From the NCBI GenBank assembly GCA_013373175.1, contig JABXII010000016.1, positions 1 through 64,000 of the forward strand: a stretch of DNA of 64,000 nucleotides. The letters run 5' to 3'. Positions 9,999-18,311 of the stretch are shown piece by piece. Position 1 is the stretch's first letter; the number at the start of each line of letters is the position of its first letter. Origin of the DNA: Campylobacteraceae bacterium. Lineage in GTDB: Bacteria > Campylobacterota > Campylobacteria > Campylobacterales > Arcobacteraceae. The translations under genes were made by a program, and so were the position numbers. A model generated the notes under the pieces. That model was given only the letters and a program-made list of their open reading frames with translations, ran no database searches and was not told where the DNA came from.

Positions 9999-10991
9999 AT
10001 GATAAATATTGAGAAAAAACCTAAAGTTTTAGTTATTGGTGACTTAATGATTGATTCATACCTTATGGGGTCTTGTGATAGAATAGCAACAGATGCTCCT
10101 ATTCCTGTTGTAGATATAACAAAAGAAGAATCAGTTTTAGGTGGTGCAGGTAATGTTATAAGAAACCTTGCTTCATTGGGTGCTAAAGTAAGTGTTATGT
10201 CAGTTGTGGGAAGTGATGATAATGCAAAACTTTTAAAACACCTTTTAGATGAAATTCAAACAAAATCTTTTTTGATTGAACAAAAAGGACGTAAAACATC
10301 TAAAAAAACTAGAATTGTAGCAGGTAATTCTCAAGTATTTAGATTTGACCATGAAAGTAAAAATAATATCTCTTTTGATAATGTAAAAAGTCTTTACTCT
10401 AAATTGGTTGAAAAAATAAATGCTTATGATGCAATTTTGTTAGCAGATTATGGAAAGGGCGTTTTAACTAAAGATTTCACTGAAAAAATCATTGCTTATG
10501 CAAATAAGAATAATGTTAAAACAATAGTTGATCCATATGGAAGTGACTATACAAAATATAAAGGTGCAACTTTAATTATTCCAAATAAAGAAGAAGCACA
10601 AACTGTAACAAATATAGAGATTTCTAATGATGATAGATTATTAGATGCTCTAAAAGCTATGAAAAAAGAGTTTGATACAGAATATGCAATTATAACTCTA
10701 GCAGAAGAGGGAATTGCAGTATTAAAAGATAACAAACTATCAGTTATGCCAACTGTTCCATTAGAAGTATTTGATGTAACAGGTTCTGGTGATACTGTAT
10801 TAGCCTCAATTGGGTTTTCACTAGGGTTAAATAACTCTATTTATGAATCAGTTGAATTTGCAAACTTAGCTACAGGTGTAGTATTAAGAAAAACAGGAAC
10901 TGCTACAGTTTCAATAGATGAAATTCAATCTGACCAGGTATATTTAGATAGAAAATTAATAGAAAAAAACTTAGCTTGTAAAGTTAAATAA
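9999..10991 (+). CDS. hldA: D-glycero-beta-D-manno-heptose 7-phosphate kinase (HldA type)
   Basis: The 330-residue PfkB/ribokinase-family kinase phosphorylates heptose 7-phosphate at C1 for ADP-heptose synthesis. The sugar-binding motif GGAGNVIRNLASLGA is near residue 48, and the catalytic and ATP motif FDVTGSGDTVLASIGFSLG is near 258. Only the kinase domain is present; the nucleotidyltransferase domain fused in bifunctional HldE is absent, so a separate adenylyltransferase would be needed. AGGAGAAAAA precedes the ATG. gmhB of the same pathway lies 4 kb upstream. Confidence 0.9.
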   Translation: MINIEKKPKVLVIGDLMIDSYLMGSCDRIATDAPIPVVDITKEESVLGGAGNVIRNLASLGAKVSVMSVVGSDDNAKLLKHLLDEIQTKSFLIEQKGRKTSKKTRIVAGNSQVFRFDHESKNNISFDNVKSLYSKLVEKINAYDAILLADYGKGVLTKDFTEKIIAYANKNNVKTIVDPYGSDYTKYKGATLIIPNKEEAQTVTNIEISNDDRLLDALKAMKKEFDTEYAIITLAEEGIAVLKDNKLSVMPTVPLEVFDVTGSGDTVLASIGFSLGLNNSIYESVEFANLATGVVLRKTGTATVSIDEIQSDQVYLDRKLIEKNLACKVK

Positions 10992-11009
10992 ACTATATAG
11001 GAAATTGAC

Positions 11010-11690
11010 ATGGAAAATAGTTATTCAGTATTATATGCAGAGGATGATGAGAACGTAAGAAAGAATTATGTTTTATATCTAGAGAAGTATTTCGATAAGA
11101 TTTATGAAGCAAGTGATGGATTAGAAGCACTTAACCTTTATAAGGATAAGAAGCCAAATATCTTACTTCTTGATATTACTATGCCACATTTAAATGGGTT
11201 AGAAGTGATTAAGAAAATTAGAGAAGTTGATCAAACTACACCAATTATTGTTTTAAGTGCCCACTCTCATAAAGAGTATCTTTTTGAGGCTATTAAATTA
11301 AATCTTGTGGATTATTTAATTAAGCCAATCAATAGAAATGAGTTTAAAGAAGTTATTGAAAACTCTTTTGAAAGATTAAAAAATGATACAGTAAATGATG
11401 AAGATAAAGTTGTAATTAACAACAAATGTTACTGGGATGCTAGATCTAGAATTCTATTCTTTAAAGAGAAAATTGTAGATTTAACTAAAAATGAGAGAAT
11501 CTTATTTGAACTATTATTAAATAAGAAAAATCAAATTGTAAAACCAGAAGAAATCTCTTCATATGTTTGGAATACAGAAAACAATGTAAATGATGCTAGT
11601 ATTAGAAACTTGGTTAAAAGATTAAGAAAAAAATTACCAGTAGATATTATTGATAGTATTTATGGTAGCGGTTATATTTTAAATTATTAA
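11010..11690 (+). CDS. Two-component response regulator, OmpR/PhoB type
   Basis: The 226-residue protein has an N-terminal receiver domain (about 1-120) and a C-terminal winged-helix DNA-binding domain (about 140-226). The receiver shows the acidic pocket LYAEDDENVR, the phosphorylation site LLLDITMPHLNG, and the conserved Thr/Ser and Lys positions as VLSAHS and LIKPINR. The winged-helix part includes KNERILFELLLNKKNQIV and ends GSGYILNY. No histidine kinase is adjacent, so its partner is unknown; the nearest kinase in the window (18,312-20,228) is not linked. It lies 18 bases after hldA. Confidence 0.93.
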   Translation: MENSYSVLYAEDDENVRKNYVLYLEKYFDKIYEASDGLEALNLYKDKKPNILLLDITMPHLNGLEVIKKIREVDQTTPIIVLSAHSHKEYLFEAIKLNLVDYLIKPINRNEFKEVIENSFERLKNDTVNDEDKVVINNKCYWDARSRILFFKEKIVDLTKNERILFELLLNKKNQIVKPEEISSYVWNTENNVNDASIRNLVKRLRKKLPVDIIDSIYGSGYILNY

Positions 11691-11752
11691 TTTGAAGATT
11701 AATCAAAATTAAAGTACTATTGCGTTTTTAAAATAGAAATAAAGGTTAATTA

Positions 11753-12856
11753 ATGGGATTAGGTGTAGGTATAGTAGGGCTTCCAAACGTAGGTAAATCA
11801 ACAACTTTCAATGCTTTAACAAAAGCACAAAATGCAGAGGCTCAAAATTATCCTTTCTGTACAATTGAACCAAATAAGGCAATTGTACCAGTACCAGATA
11901 AAAGATTAGACGAATTAGCAAAAATCGTTGACCCAAATAAAATCCAATACTCAACAATTGATTTTGTTGATATCGCTGGATTAGTTAGAGGCGCAAGTAA
12001 AGGTGAAGGTTTAGGAAACCAATTCTTATCAAATATTAGAGAAGTAGAAGTTATCTTACACATGGTTAGATGTTTTGATGATGGAAATATTACTCACGTA
12101 GAAGGTGATGTAAATCCTATTAGAGATATTGAAATTATTGAGACTGAACTTATTTATGCTGATATTACTCAGTGTGAAAAGAAAATTGAAAAACTGAAAA
12201 AACAATCAAAAGGTTCTAAAGAAGCAGCATCTATGTTAGTAGTAGCAGAAGCTTTATTAAAACACTTAGAAGATCTTCAACCTGTAAAAACTTTTGAAGA
12301 TATTGAAAATGATTTATTCCTTCAAATGGACAAAGAGTTAAGATTTTTATCAAATAAAGATGTGATCTATGGTGCAAACATGGATGAAGACTCTTTAATG
12401 GAAGGTACAAATGAGTATGTAGATGCTTTAAGAGCACATGCGCAAGAAGTAAATGCAGATGTTATCACTCTTTGTGCTAAGATTGAAGAAGAGCTTGTTG
12501 GAATGGATGATGATGAAGCAAAAGAGCTTTTAACTGATTTAGGTGTTGCTGAATCTGGTTTAGAACAAATTATTCATAAAGCATTTGATAAATTAGGATT
12601 ACAATCATACTTCACTGCTGGAAAAGTAGAAGTTAGAGCTTGGACTATAAGAAAAGGTACAAAAGCTCCTCAAGCAGCAGCTGTTATTCACAATGACTTT
12701 GAAAAAGGGTTTATTAAAGCAGAAGTTATCTCTTATGAAGATTTTGTATCTTTAGGTGGAGAAGCTAAATGTAAAGAGGCTGGAAAGCTAAGACTTGAAG
12801 GAAAAGATTACGTTGTTCAAGATGGTGACGTAATGCATTTCAGATTTAACACTTAA
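11753..12856 (+). CDS. ychF: Redox-regulated ATPase / Obg-family GTPase YchF
   Basis: The 367-residue protein belongs to the universally conserved YchF (OLA1) family, ribosome-associated P-loop NTPases that often prefer ATP. Visible features are the Walker A GLPNVGKSTTFNALT, the switch II DIAGLVRGASKGEGLGNQF, the coiled-coil insertion around residues 130-200, and the C-terminal TGS-like region ending QDGDVMHFRFNT. Length and order match the family. It is followed by an HDOD gene after a 50-base gap. Confidence 0.96.
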   Translation: MGLGVGIVGLPNVGKSTTFNALTKAQNAEAQNYPFCTIEPNKAIVPVPDKRLDELAKIVDPNKIQYSTIDFVDIAGLVRGASKGEGLGNQFLSNIREVEVILHMVRCFDDGNITHVEGDVNPIRDIEIIETELIYADITQCEKKIEKLKKQSKGSKEAASMLVVAEALLKHLEDLQPVKTFEDIENDLFLQMDKELRFLSNKDVIYGANMDEDSLMEGTNEYVDALRAHAQEVNADVITLCAKIEEELVGMDDDEAKELLTDLGVAESGLEQIIHKAFDKLGLQSYFTAGKVEVRAWTIRKGTKAPQAAAVIHNDFEKGFIKAEVISYEDFVSLGGEAKCKEAGKLRLEGKDYVVQDGDVMHFRFNT

Positions 12857-12906
12857 TTTGATATAATTTTGTTACATAAAATAACCTTTGGTTGCAGGAG
12901 AATAAA

Positions 12907-13725
12907 ATGACTGATACTATAATTGAAAAGATTGAAGCACTACCACCACTTCCTAAAACAGTTTTAGATATAGAAGAGTTCAGACAAAAAAATGAGAAAG
13001 AAGCTTTTGAATTATTACAAATTATTGAAAAAGATGCTTTAATAATATCTACACTATTAAAAGTTTCAAACTCAGCTATGTTTGGATTTAGAAGTAAAGT
13101 TGAAACTGCAAGCAAAGCTATTAATCTTTTAGGTATTAACTTTACAATTTCTATTGCAATTGGTGGTACAGTTCAAAATCTTTTAAAATCAAATTTATCA
13201 GCATATGGAATAAATAGTGATGATTTTATGCGAGCATCAAATCTATCAACTACACTAGCTTCAATTTGGTTAAATAAAGTATCTTTTGACTTAAAAGAAG
13301 AGTTAGTTCTACCTGCACTTTTACAAGAAGCTGGAAAGTTTGTTCTTGCTGATGTAATAGATAGTGAAGGTAAAACTGAAGAGTTTAAAGCTCTTATTTC
13401 TTCAGGTCATACAATTGCTCAAGCAGAAAGAGAAACTGTAGGAGTAACAACTTCTCAAATTACTGCAAAGATATTTAGACATTGGAAATTAAGTGAAAAT
13501 CTTATTTTAGTGATTGAAAATGTAGATGATATAGAAAAATGTGATCCTTCATATAAATCTAAATCTGAAATATTAGATGTTCTTAAAACAATTTGTAATG
13601 TAACTGACCCAATGAGTGTTGAAAATATTGAAAAAGGTATTGCAAAAGCAAATAGCTATGGTTTAGATATTAAAAGTTTAAAAGAAGCTATTGAAAAATT
13701 AGAAGATAGATTACTAGACGAGTAA
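12907..13725 (+). CDS. HDOD domain protein
   Basis: The 272-residue protein opens with LPPLPKTVLDIEEFRQKNEKE and has SALLKVSNSAMFG-like and AINLLGINFTISIAIGG stretches (seen as STLLKVSNSAMFGFRSK), the hallmarks of an HDOD domain. This is an HD-related fold without a full catalytic metal site, found in signalling and stress proteins. There is no receiver, GGDEF or EAL domain, so the role is open. ATG 12907 was chosen because CAGGAG precedes it; the TTG at 12892 only adds five codons. Confidence 0.85.
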   Translation: MTDTIIEKIEALPPLPKTVLDIEEFRQKNEKEAFELLQIIEKDALIISTLLKVSNSAMFGFRSKVETASKAINLLGINFTISIAIGGTVQNLLKSNLSAYGINSDDFMRASNLSTTLASIWLNKVSFDLKEELVLPALLQEAGKFVLADVIDSEGKTEEFKALISSGHTIAQAERETVGVTTSQITAKIFRHWKLSENLILVIENVDDIEKCDPSYKSKSEILDVLKTICNVTDPMSVENIEKGIAKANSYGLDIKSLKEAIEKLEDRLLDE

Positions 13726-13729
13726 TCTT

Positions 13730-14347
13730 CTATAAACCTTGAAGTAGAATATTCCATAAGTATTCTATTTCATCATCATTAAAAAGTATCAAACTCTTAT
13801 TAAAATACAACTCTTGCATTTTTTTCTTATCAAATTTTCTACTGTAACTACAATTACTATGAGTAGGTACAAAACTTCTAACAAGAGAAAAGTTTTTGGT
13901 AATTTTAGTTTCACATAAAAAGCATTCAAAATCTAAATGAAGTCTTCCCTCATAATCAAGTAGTTCAAGATAGTTATTACAAATAGCTCTTTTAGGGTTT
14001 TGCTTAGTCATTTCGTGTACAAGTTTATCTAAAAGGTTAAAATAAAAATCATCGATAGTTTCTACATCTTTTAAGTGGGGATTAAAAAGTTTTATAAACC
14101 TTTGCCAACAGTAAAGTTTTTCTGTATCAAAAATCCAAGGAAATCCAAGTTGAATTACATCTTTAAGTCTAGGAATTGTGCTTTTTACATTTGTTTCAAG
14201 CTCAAAATCTATTTTGTAGCCAATATTTATATTTGAGTGCCTTGCCCCATAAAATCTATAGCAAGTATAAACGTGACTTTCTGTTAATATGGTAACAATT
14301 AAGTCATCATCTCTGACTTTTTTAATATCTATTATATAGCCTTGCAT
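13730..14347 (-). CDS. recO: DNA repair protein RecO (short Campylobacterota form)
   Basis: The 205-residue protein begins MQGYIIDIKKVRDDDLIV, the OB-fold start typical of Campylobacterota RecO, which loads RecA onto SSB-coated DNA in the RecFOR pathway. A likely zinc site is visible as CFLCETKITKN together with the Cys of SNCSYSRKF. The annotated start is ATG 14347; the longer in-frame version adds 14 residues that do not fit the family. It is convergent with the HDOD gene. Sequence conservation in this family is low, so the call rests mainly on the N-terminus, the size and the cysteine pattern. Confidence 0.78.
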   Translation of the reverse strand: MQGYIIDIKKVRDDDLIVTILTESHVYTCYRFYGARHSNINIGYKIDFELETNVKSTIPRLKDVIQLGFPWIFDTEKLYCWQRFIKLFNPHLKDVETIDDFYFNLLDKLVHEMTKQNPKRAICNNYLELLDYEGRLHLDFECFLCETKITKNFSLVRSFVPTHSNCSYSRKFDKKKMQELYFNKSLILFNDDEIEYLWNILLQGL

Positions 14348-14461
14348 TCTCTTCTTTTTATTAAAATTGAAAAAAATTATATCAAACATAAAATAGATAT
14401 TTGCTTCAAATAATTATTATGTTAAAATATTTGAAATTTTTTGAATTATAAAGGGACATTG

Positions 14462-14773
14462 ATGGATTTTAATAATGTAAGTATTGCAAAAGAAGCAAAT
14501 ATCTTATTTGATGGAAACATTACTAGTAGAAGTATTACATTTGAAGATGGAAGTAAAAAGACATTAGGAATTATGTTACCTGGTGAATATGAATTAAATA
14601 CAGTAAATAAAGCAACTATTGATATTAACTCTGGGGTTTTAGAGGTTATGTTACCAGCAGAAGATTGGGTTGAATATGTAGCACCTGCAACTATTAAGAT
14701 TGCACAAAACTCAAAATATAAATTAAAAGTTACATCTTTAGTAGATTATTGTTGTTCTTTTGAAAGAGTTTAA
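14462..14773 (+). CDS. ppnP: Pyrimidine/purine nucleoside phosphorylase, PpnP (DUF1255)
   Basis: The 103-residue single-domain cupin opens MDFNNVSIAKEANILFDGNI and contains SRSITFEDGSKKTLGIMLPGEY and EVMLPAEDWVEYVAP, all characteristic of the YaiE/PpnP family. Members split diverse nucleosides to base and ribose 1-phosphate. The start is ATG 14462, after AAGGGACATTG; the longer TTG start at 14441 is unlikely. Convergent with the next gene; an 11-base stem (14772-14782 with 14796-14806) lies between them but lacks a clean T tract. Confidence 0.9.
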   Translation: MDFNNVSIAKEANILFDGNITSRSITFEDGSKKTLGIMLPGEYELNTVNKATIDINSGVLEVMLPAEDWVEYVAPATIKIAQNSKYKLKVTSLVDYCCSFERV

Positions 14774-14789
14774 GTAGAAAAGAAAAGGT

Positions 14790-15146
14790 TTAATCCTTTT
14801 CTACTTCTTCATCCCAAAGGATAGAAACTCCATACTCATAGTCAGGTACTATATATTTAAAGTATTCTCCTGTGCCGCTTCTTCCATGAAGCCTAATTAC
14901 TGCCTGCTCATCTTGAAGTAGTTTCTTCATCTCATACTCAGAAAAAGAACGTTTATTCCATCTTAAAAATGCATTTGAATATACTCTAAATCGACAAGTT
15001 GAATCAGCAGTAAAAACATATTGTTCACTCTCGTCATACTCTTTTTTAGCATTCTCACAAGAGTAAAGTTTAATGTTTTTACCTTTTACATTTATTTTCT
15101 TTGATAAAACACTACCTTCACAATAAGGACACTTACCAAGTATCAT
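14790..15146 (-). CDS. Small zinc-ribbon protein resembling a topoisomerase I C-terminal repeat
   Basis: The 118-residue protein starts MILGKCPYCEGSVL and has a further Cys in LYSCENAKK and in DSTCRFRVYS, a four-cysteine ribbon. The second half (FRVYSNAFLRWNKRSFSE, then EMKKLLQDEQAV and EYGVSILWDEE) resembles the zinc-ribbon and toprim-associated repeat found at the C-terminus of type IA topoisomerases. No catalytic topoisomerase domain is present and the gene is complete with its own start codon. This is a stand-alone nucleic-acid-binding candidate; the function is not known. Confidence 0.6.
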   Translation of the reverse strand: MILGKCPYCEGSVLSKKINVKGKNIKLYSCENAKKEYDESEQYVFTADSTCRFRVYSNAFLRWNKRSFSEYEMKKLLQDEQAVIRLHGRSGTGEYFKYIVPDYEYGVSILWDEEVEKD

Positions 15147-15217
15147 TAAAAACCTTTTTTTATTTGTATCTTAACAAAAATTTTTAAATGGATATAAATA
15201 CTTGACAAAATGCAATA

Positions 15218-16939
15218 TTAATCTCTAAAGACAGAAAGAATTAACTCTTTTAATTCACTTTTCATTTCATCATTCATTAATTTCTGGTTTGTATAGATAT
15301 AAAAAGGTACAGTATTTCTCATTGATTGTTTTAATCTTTTTCTCAAAGTTGAAATTTCATCAAGGTTTATTATATTTTCTCCATCATATAAAGAAAACTC
15401 TTTTCCTATCCCTATTTTAAAAGAAACAGTTTGATATGTAAAAAATAACTCTTCTTCTTTTTCTTCCCATTTTTTTATAAATAAATCAAGTGAGTTTTGT
15501 AGTTTAGATAGTTTTTTAGGAGTTATATATCCAAAACTTTCTCTAAATTGGTATCTTTCAACAGTTGAAAAGCCTAAAACTTTATAAAATTCATTTAGGT
15601 TTTTCCATGGACTTCTAAAGAATCTTTTTCCAAATAAAACTTCTTCAAAACAGTATTTATATTTTTTTTCTATATGAGACAAGGATTCTTTATTTTTTAG
15701 TGAAAAATACTCTTTTTTAAATAAAGAGATTAACCAGTTTTCATCTAATACAGAAATAATATCAAGCCTTTTATCACTATCTTTTTCTTTTTGAAAATTC
15801 CAAAGCATAGAAATCGAGTCAAAAGGAGTTTCTTCTTCATCTTTTTTATCAAAACCTTTTGACGATAAGTATTGAACTACATTTTCAAGTAAGGCATCTG
15901 TTTTTGCAATACCATGATTATAAATAACCTTTTTATATAGATTAAATCTCATCTCAAGCATATGTTCTATATCAATTAAGCCCATATCAAAAAAGCTTAA
16001 AATATATGAACCATTTTCTTTTACTAAAACTGCTTGTTTCGTAATTCTAATGTGGTCTAAAGGACCTGTTATATAACCACTTGCAAGCATGTCTCTATTT
16101 ATATAATCAAGTCTATCAGCATCAACAGTTGAATCAATTATTTTATGAACTGTAGAAAAATCAAAACCTTTATAAACCTTGTCTTCTAAGATATATAAAC
16201 ACAAAGTTTTAATAAGTTTTAGTAACTCTTTTTCTTCATTGTCTTTAATAAAATCAAAAATCTCAAACTCAAATAAAAGTTTTACAAGCTCTTTTCCTAT
16301 TGCCTCATGAAGAACTAATTTAGAGTTTTTTGTAATATCTTCATACAAAGTAATAAACTCTAACTCTTTTTCTTCAAGTTCAGCTTTTTTCATTAAGTTA
16401 AAGTATATTTTTTTTAGTGCATATTCAACTTGATGTGAAAAAGGTAAATGTCCTACATCATGCATAAGACCTGCTATTCTAATTGTTTGTAAAAGTATAG
16501 TATAAACAGCTCTATCTTTTTTGTTTTTTGTAGGAATAGTAAATTCATATAAAGCTTTATTGTCAAAATAGCTTAAATCATCAAGATTGATATTTAATTT
16601 TTGTTCTTTTACAATTGCTTTTATAACTTTCTTTAAGTCTTTTAAAAATTGATTTTTTGTCTCTTTATCCGCATTAAGTAAAGAGTTCTTAAAAATAAAT
16701 GAACTTAAATGCATTGTTCCTAATGAGTGAATAAACCTTCTAGTAGTAATTGAAGGGTATGAAAAATAGGCTAGAGCATTTTGTGTAATAAACTGTAGCC
16801 TATTTAAAATCTTTGTTTGTAGAATCTTATCTTCTAATTTTGTGTATGGTATATGATTATATATTGTATCATTAACTAATCTATTTTGTATTTTGATTCC
16901 TTTCAAATATTCTTTCAGTAAATTCTGCAAATTTACCAC
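15218..16939 (-). CDS. HD-domain phosphohydrolase (SAMHD1/dGTPase-like)
   Basis: The 573-residue protein has the HD metal-site motifs TRRFIHSLGTMHLS, GLMHDVGHLPFSH and DADRLDYINRDMLASG in the order seen in dNTP triphosphohydrolases and SAMHD1-like proteins. The substrate is not provable from sequence. The C-terminal 200 residues are not recognised. The start is uncertain: the GTG at 16939 overlaps the upstream phoH-like gene by 59 bases, while a TTG twelve codons in (LKGIKIQNRLVND) would shorten the overlap. Either way the two genes are translationally linked. Confidence 0.82.
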   Translation of the reverse strand: MVNLQNLLKEYLKGIKIQNRLVNDTIYNHIPYTKLEDKILQTKILNRLQFITQNALAYFSYPSITTRRFIHSLGTMHLSSFIFKNSLLNADKETKNQFLKDLKKVIKAIVKEQKLNINLDDLSYFDNKALYEFTIPTKNKKDRAVYTILLQTIRIAGLMHDVGHLPFSHQVEYALKKIYFNLMKKAELEEKELEFITLYEDITKNSKLVLHEAIGKELVKLLFEFEIFDFIKDNEEKELLKLIKTLCLYILEDKVYKGFDFSTVHKIIDSTVDADRLDYINRDMLASGYITGPLDHIRITKQAVLVKENGSYILSFFDMGLIDIEHMLEMRFNLYKKVIYNHGIAKTDALLENVVQYLSSKGFDKKDEEETPFDSISMLWNFQKEKDSDKRLDIISVLDENWLISLFKKEYFSLKNKESLSHIEKKYKYCFEEVLFGKRFFRSPWKNLNEFYKVLGFSTVERYQFRESFGYITPKKLSKLQNSLDLFIKKWEEKEEELFFTYQTVSFKIGIGKEFSLYDGENIINLDEISTLRKRLKQSMRNTVPFYIYTNQKLMNDEMKSELKELILSVFRD

Positions 16940-18263
16940 GTACTGCTTTTTCTAACTCTATTGCAAACATATTTATTTCATCATGTTCATTTCTAGTTTG
17001 CTTTAAAAGTGTTGTAAGACCGTTATTATATTTATTTAAATATAAATTATCGATTTGTCTGTTTGAACCAATAACTATTGCCATGCAAGATTCATCTAAT
17101 CTACTTAATATTAATTGTGTTGTTTTTTCAGAAGAGTTTTGCCATTCATCCATGATAACAATTGCACTAGAAAGTGTTCTTCCTCTTGCTTCTCCTGGCC
17201 AAAGTGTTTCAATACAATATTTAGATGTAAGCTCAGATATTTTTGATTCTATTGATTCTTTATTCTCTTTACTTTCACTTTTTTTTAGATGTTTTTTTGC
17301 AATAAACTCTAAAGTATCTTGTAATGCCATATTATAAATTCTAAACTTTTCATCATTTCCAGCTAAATAACCTATATCAGCACCTTTATCCAGTGATTCA
17401 ATAGAGTTTCTAACATAAACAATTTTATCGTAATGTCCTAAATCAATTAGTCTCATAGCACTAACCATTGACATAAGAGTTTTACCTGAACCTGCTTTTG
17501 CATCGATTACTAATAACTCAAACATATCTGAAAGAATTGCTTTCATAAATAGTTTTTGTTTTAAATTTACAGGTTTTACTTGTAAAGATTTAAAATCAGC
17601 TTCTGTTAAAAGGTTTATTCTCTCATTTATAATGATTCCATGACAAGAATTGCCATCTTCACTTTCAAAGATATAAGAGAAGTTTTCTTTTGAATACTCT
17701 TCATCATACTCTTTTATCTCTGCTTGGTCTAGTGAATTAAAAAGTGATGAGTCAACCTTTATGGTTTTCATAAATTTAAAATCAGGAACTGTAGATTTAT
17801 CATCGTGTAGTGTTTCTGATTTAATACCTTTAAACAAGGCAAAAGTTCTTGCGTAGACATCAAGTGATAAAAAGATAGTTTGACTTCCTTTATAGTAGTC
17901 TTGTGCAATAGCTGCAACTTCTATAATTCTTTTATCATTACTCTCACTTAAATGAGTTTGTTCTATTTCAGATTCATATTTATCTTTTGAGATTATATGT
18001 AAAGTAAGTTCATCGTTGAAAAGTTTTACAACTTTGAAACCTAATTTGTAATCAACTTCCTTGATTTTCATTTTTGCTAAAAGTCTTGCAAACTCTCTAG
18101 AATAAAATCCAAGTTCATTAGTAAGCTTCTTTTTATCCTCAAGCTCTAATAGTACAGTTTCAGGGACTACAATAGTATTTGTACTATTGTCAGATATTCT
18201 ACTTAAGTTTTGGACATTTTGCAAAATAATATTTGTGTCTAATACATATACTTTATCTTTCAT
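16881..18263 (-). CDS. PIN-domain / PhoH-like ATPase fusion
   Basis: The 460-residue protein joins an N-terminal PIN nuclease domain (KVYVLDTNIILQN, acidic residues continuing to about residue 150) to a PhoH-type RecA-like ATPase (Walker A as DAKAGSGKTLMSM near residue 255, Walker B region as AIVIMDEWQNSS near 365). Such PIN-PhoH proteins are reported as sequence-specific RNA helicase/nucleases in some bacteria. No antitoxin gene stands next to it. It reads into the HD phosphohydrolase gene with a long overlap, which suggests a shared role in nucleotide or RNA metabolism. Confidence 0.88.
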   Translation of the reverse strand: MKDKVYVLDTNIILQNVQNLSRISDNSTNTIVVPETVLLELEDKKKLTNELGFYSREFARLLAKMKIKEVDYKLGFKVVKLFNDELTLHIISKDKYESEIEQTHLSESNDKRIIEVAAIAQDYYKGSQTIFLSLDVYARTFALFKGIKSETLHDDKSTVPDFKFMKTIKVDSSLFNSLDQAEIKEYDEEYSKENFSYIFESEDGNSCHGIIINERINLLTEADFKSLQVKPVNLKQKLFMKAILSDMFELLVIDAKAGSGKTLMSMVSAMRLIDLGHYDKIVYVRNSIESLDKGADIGYLAGNDEKFRIYNMALQDTLEFIAKKHLKKSESKENKESIESKISELTSKYCIETLWPGEARGRTLSSAIVIMDEWQNSSEKTTQLILSRLDESCMAIVIGSNRQIDNLYLNKYNNGLTTLLKQTRNEHDEINMFAIELEKAVRGKFAEFTERIFERNQNTK

Positions 18264-18311
18264 AAGATAATTATAGCATTTAAAAGTTGCAAGTTAATGA
18301 CAGCTTGTATA

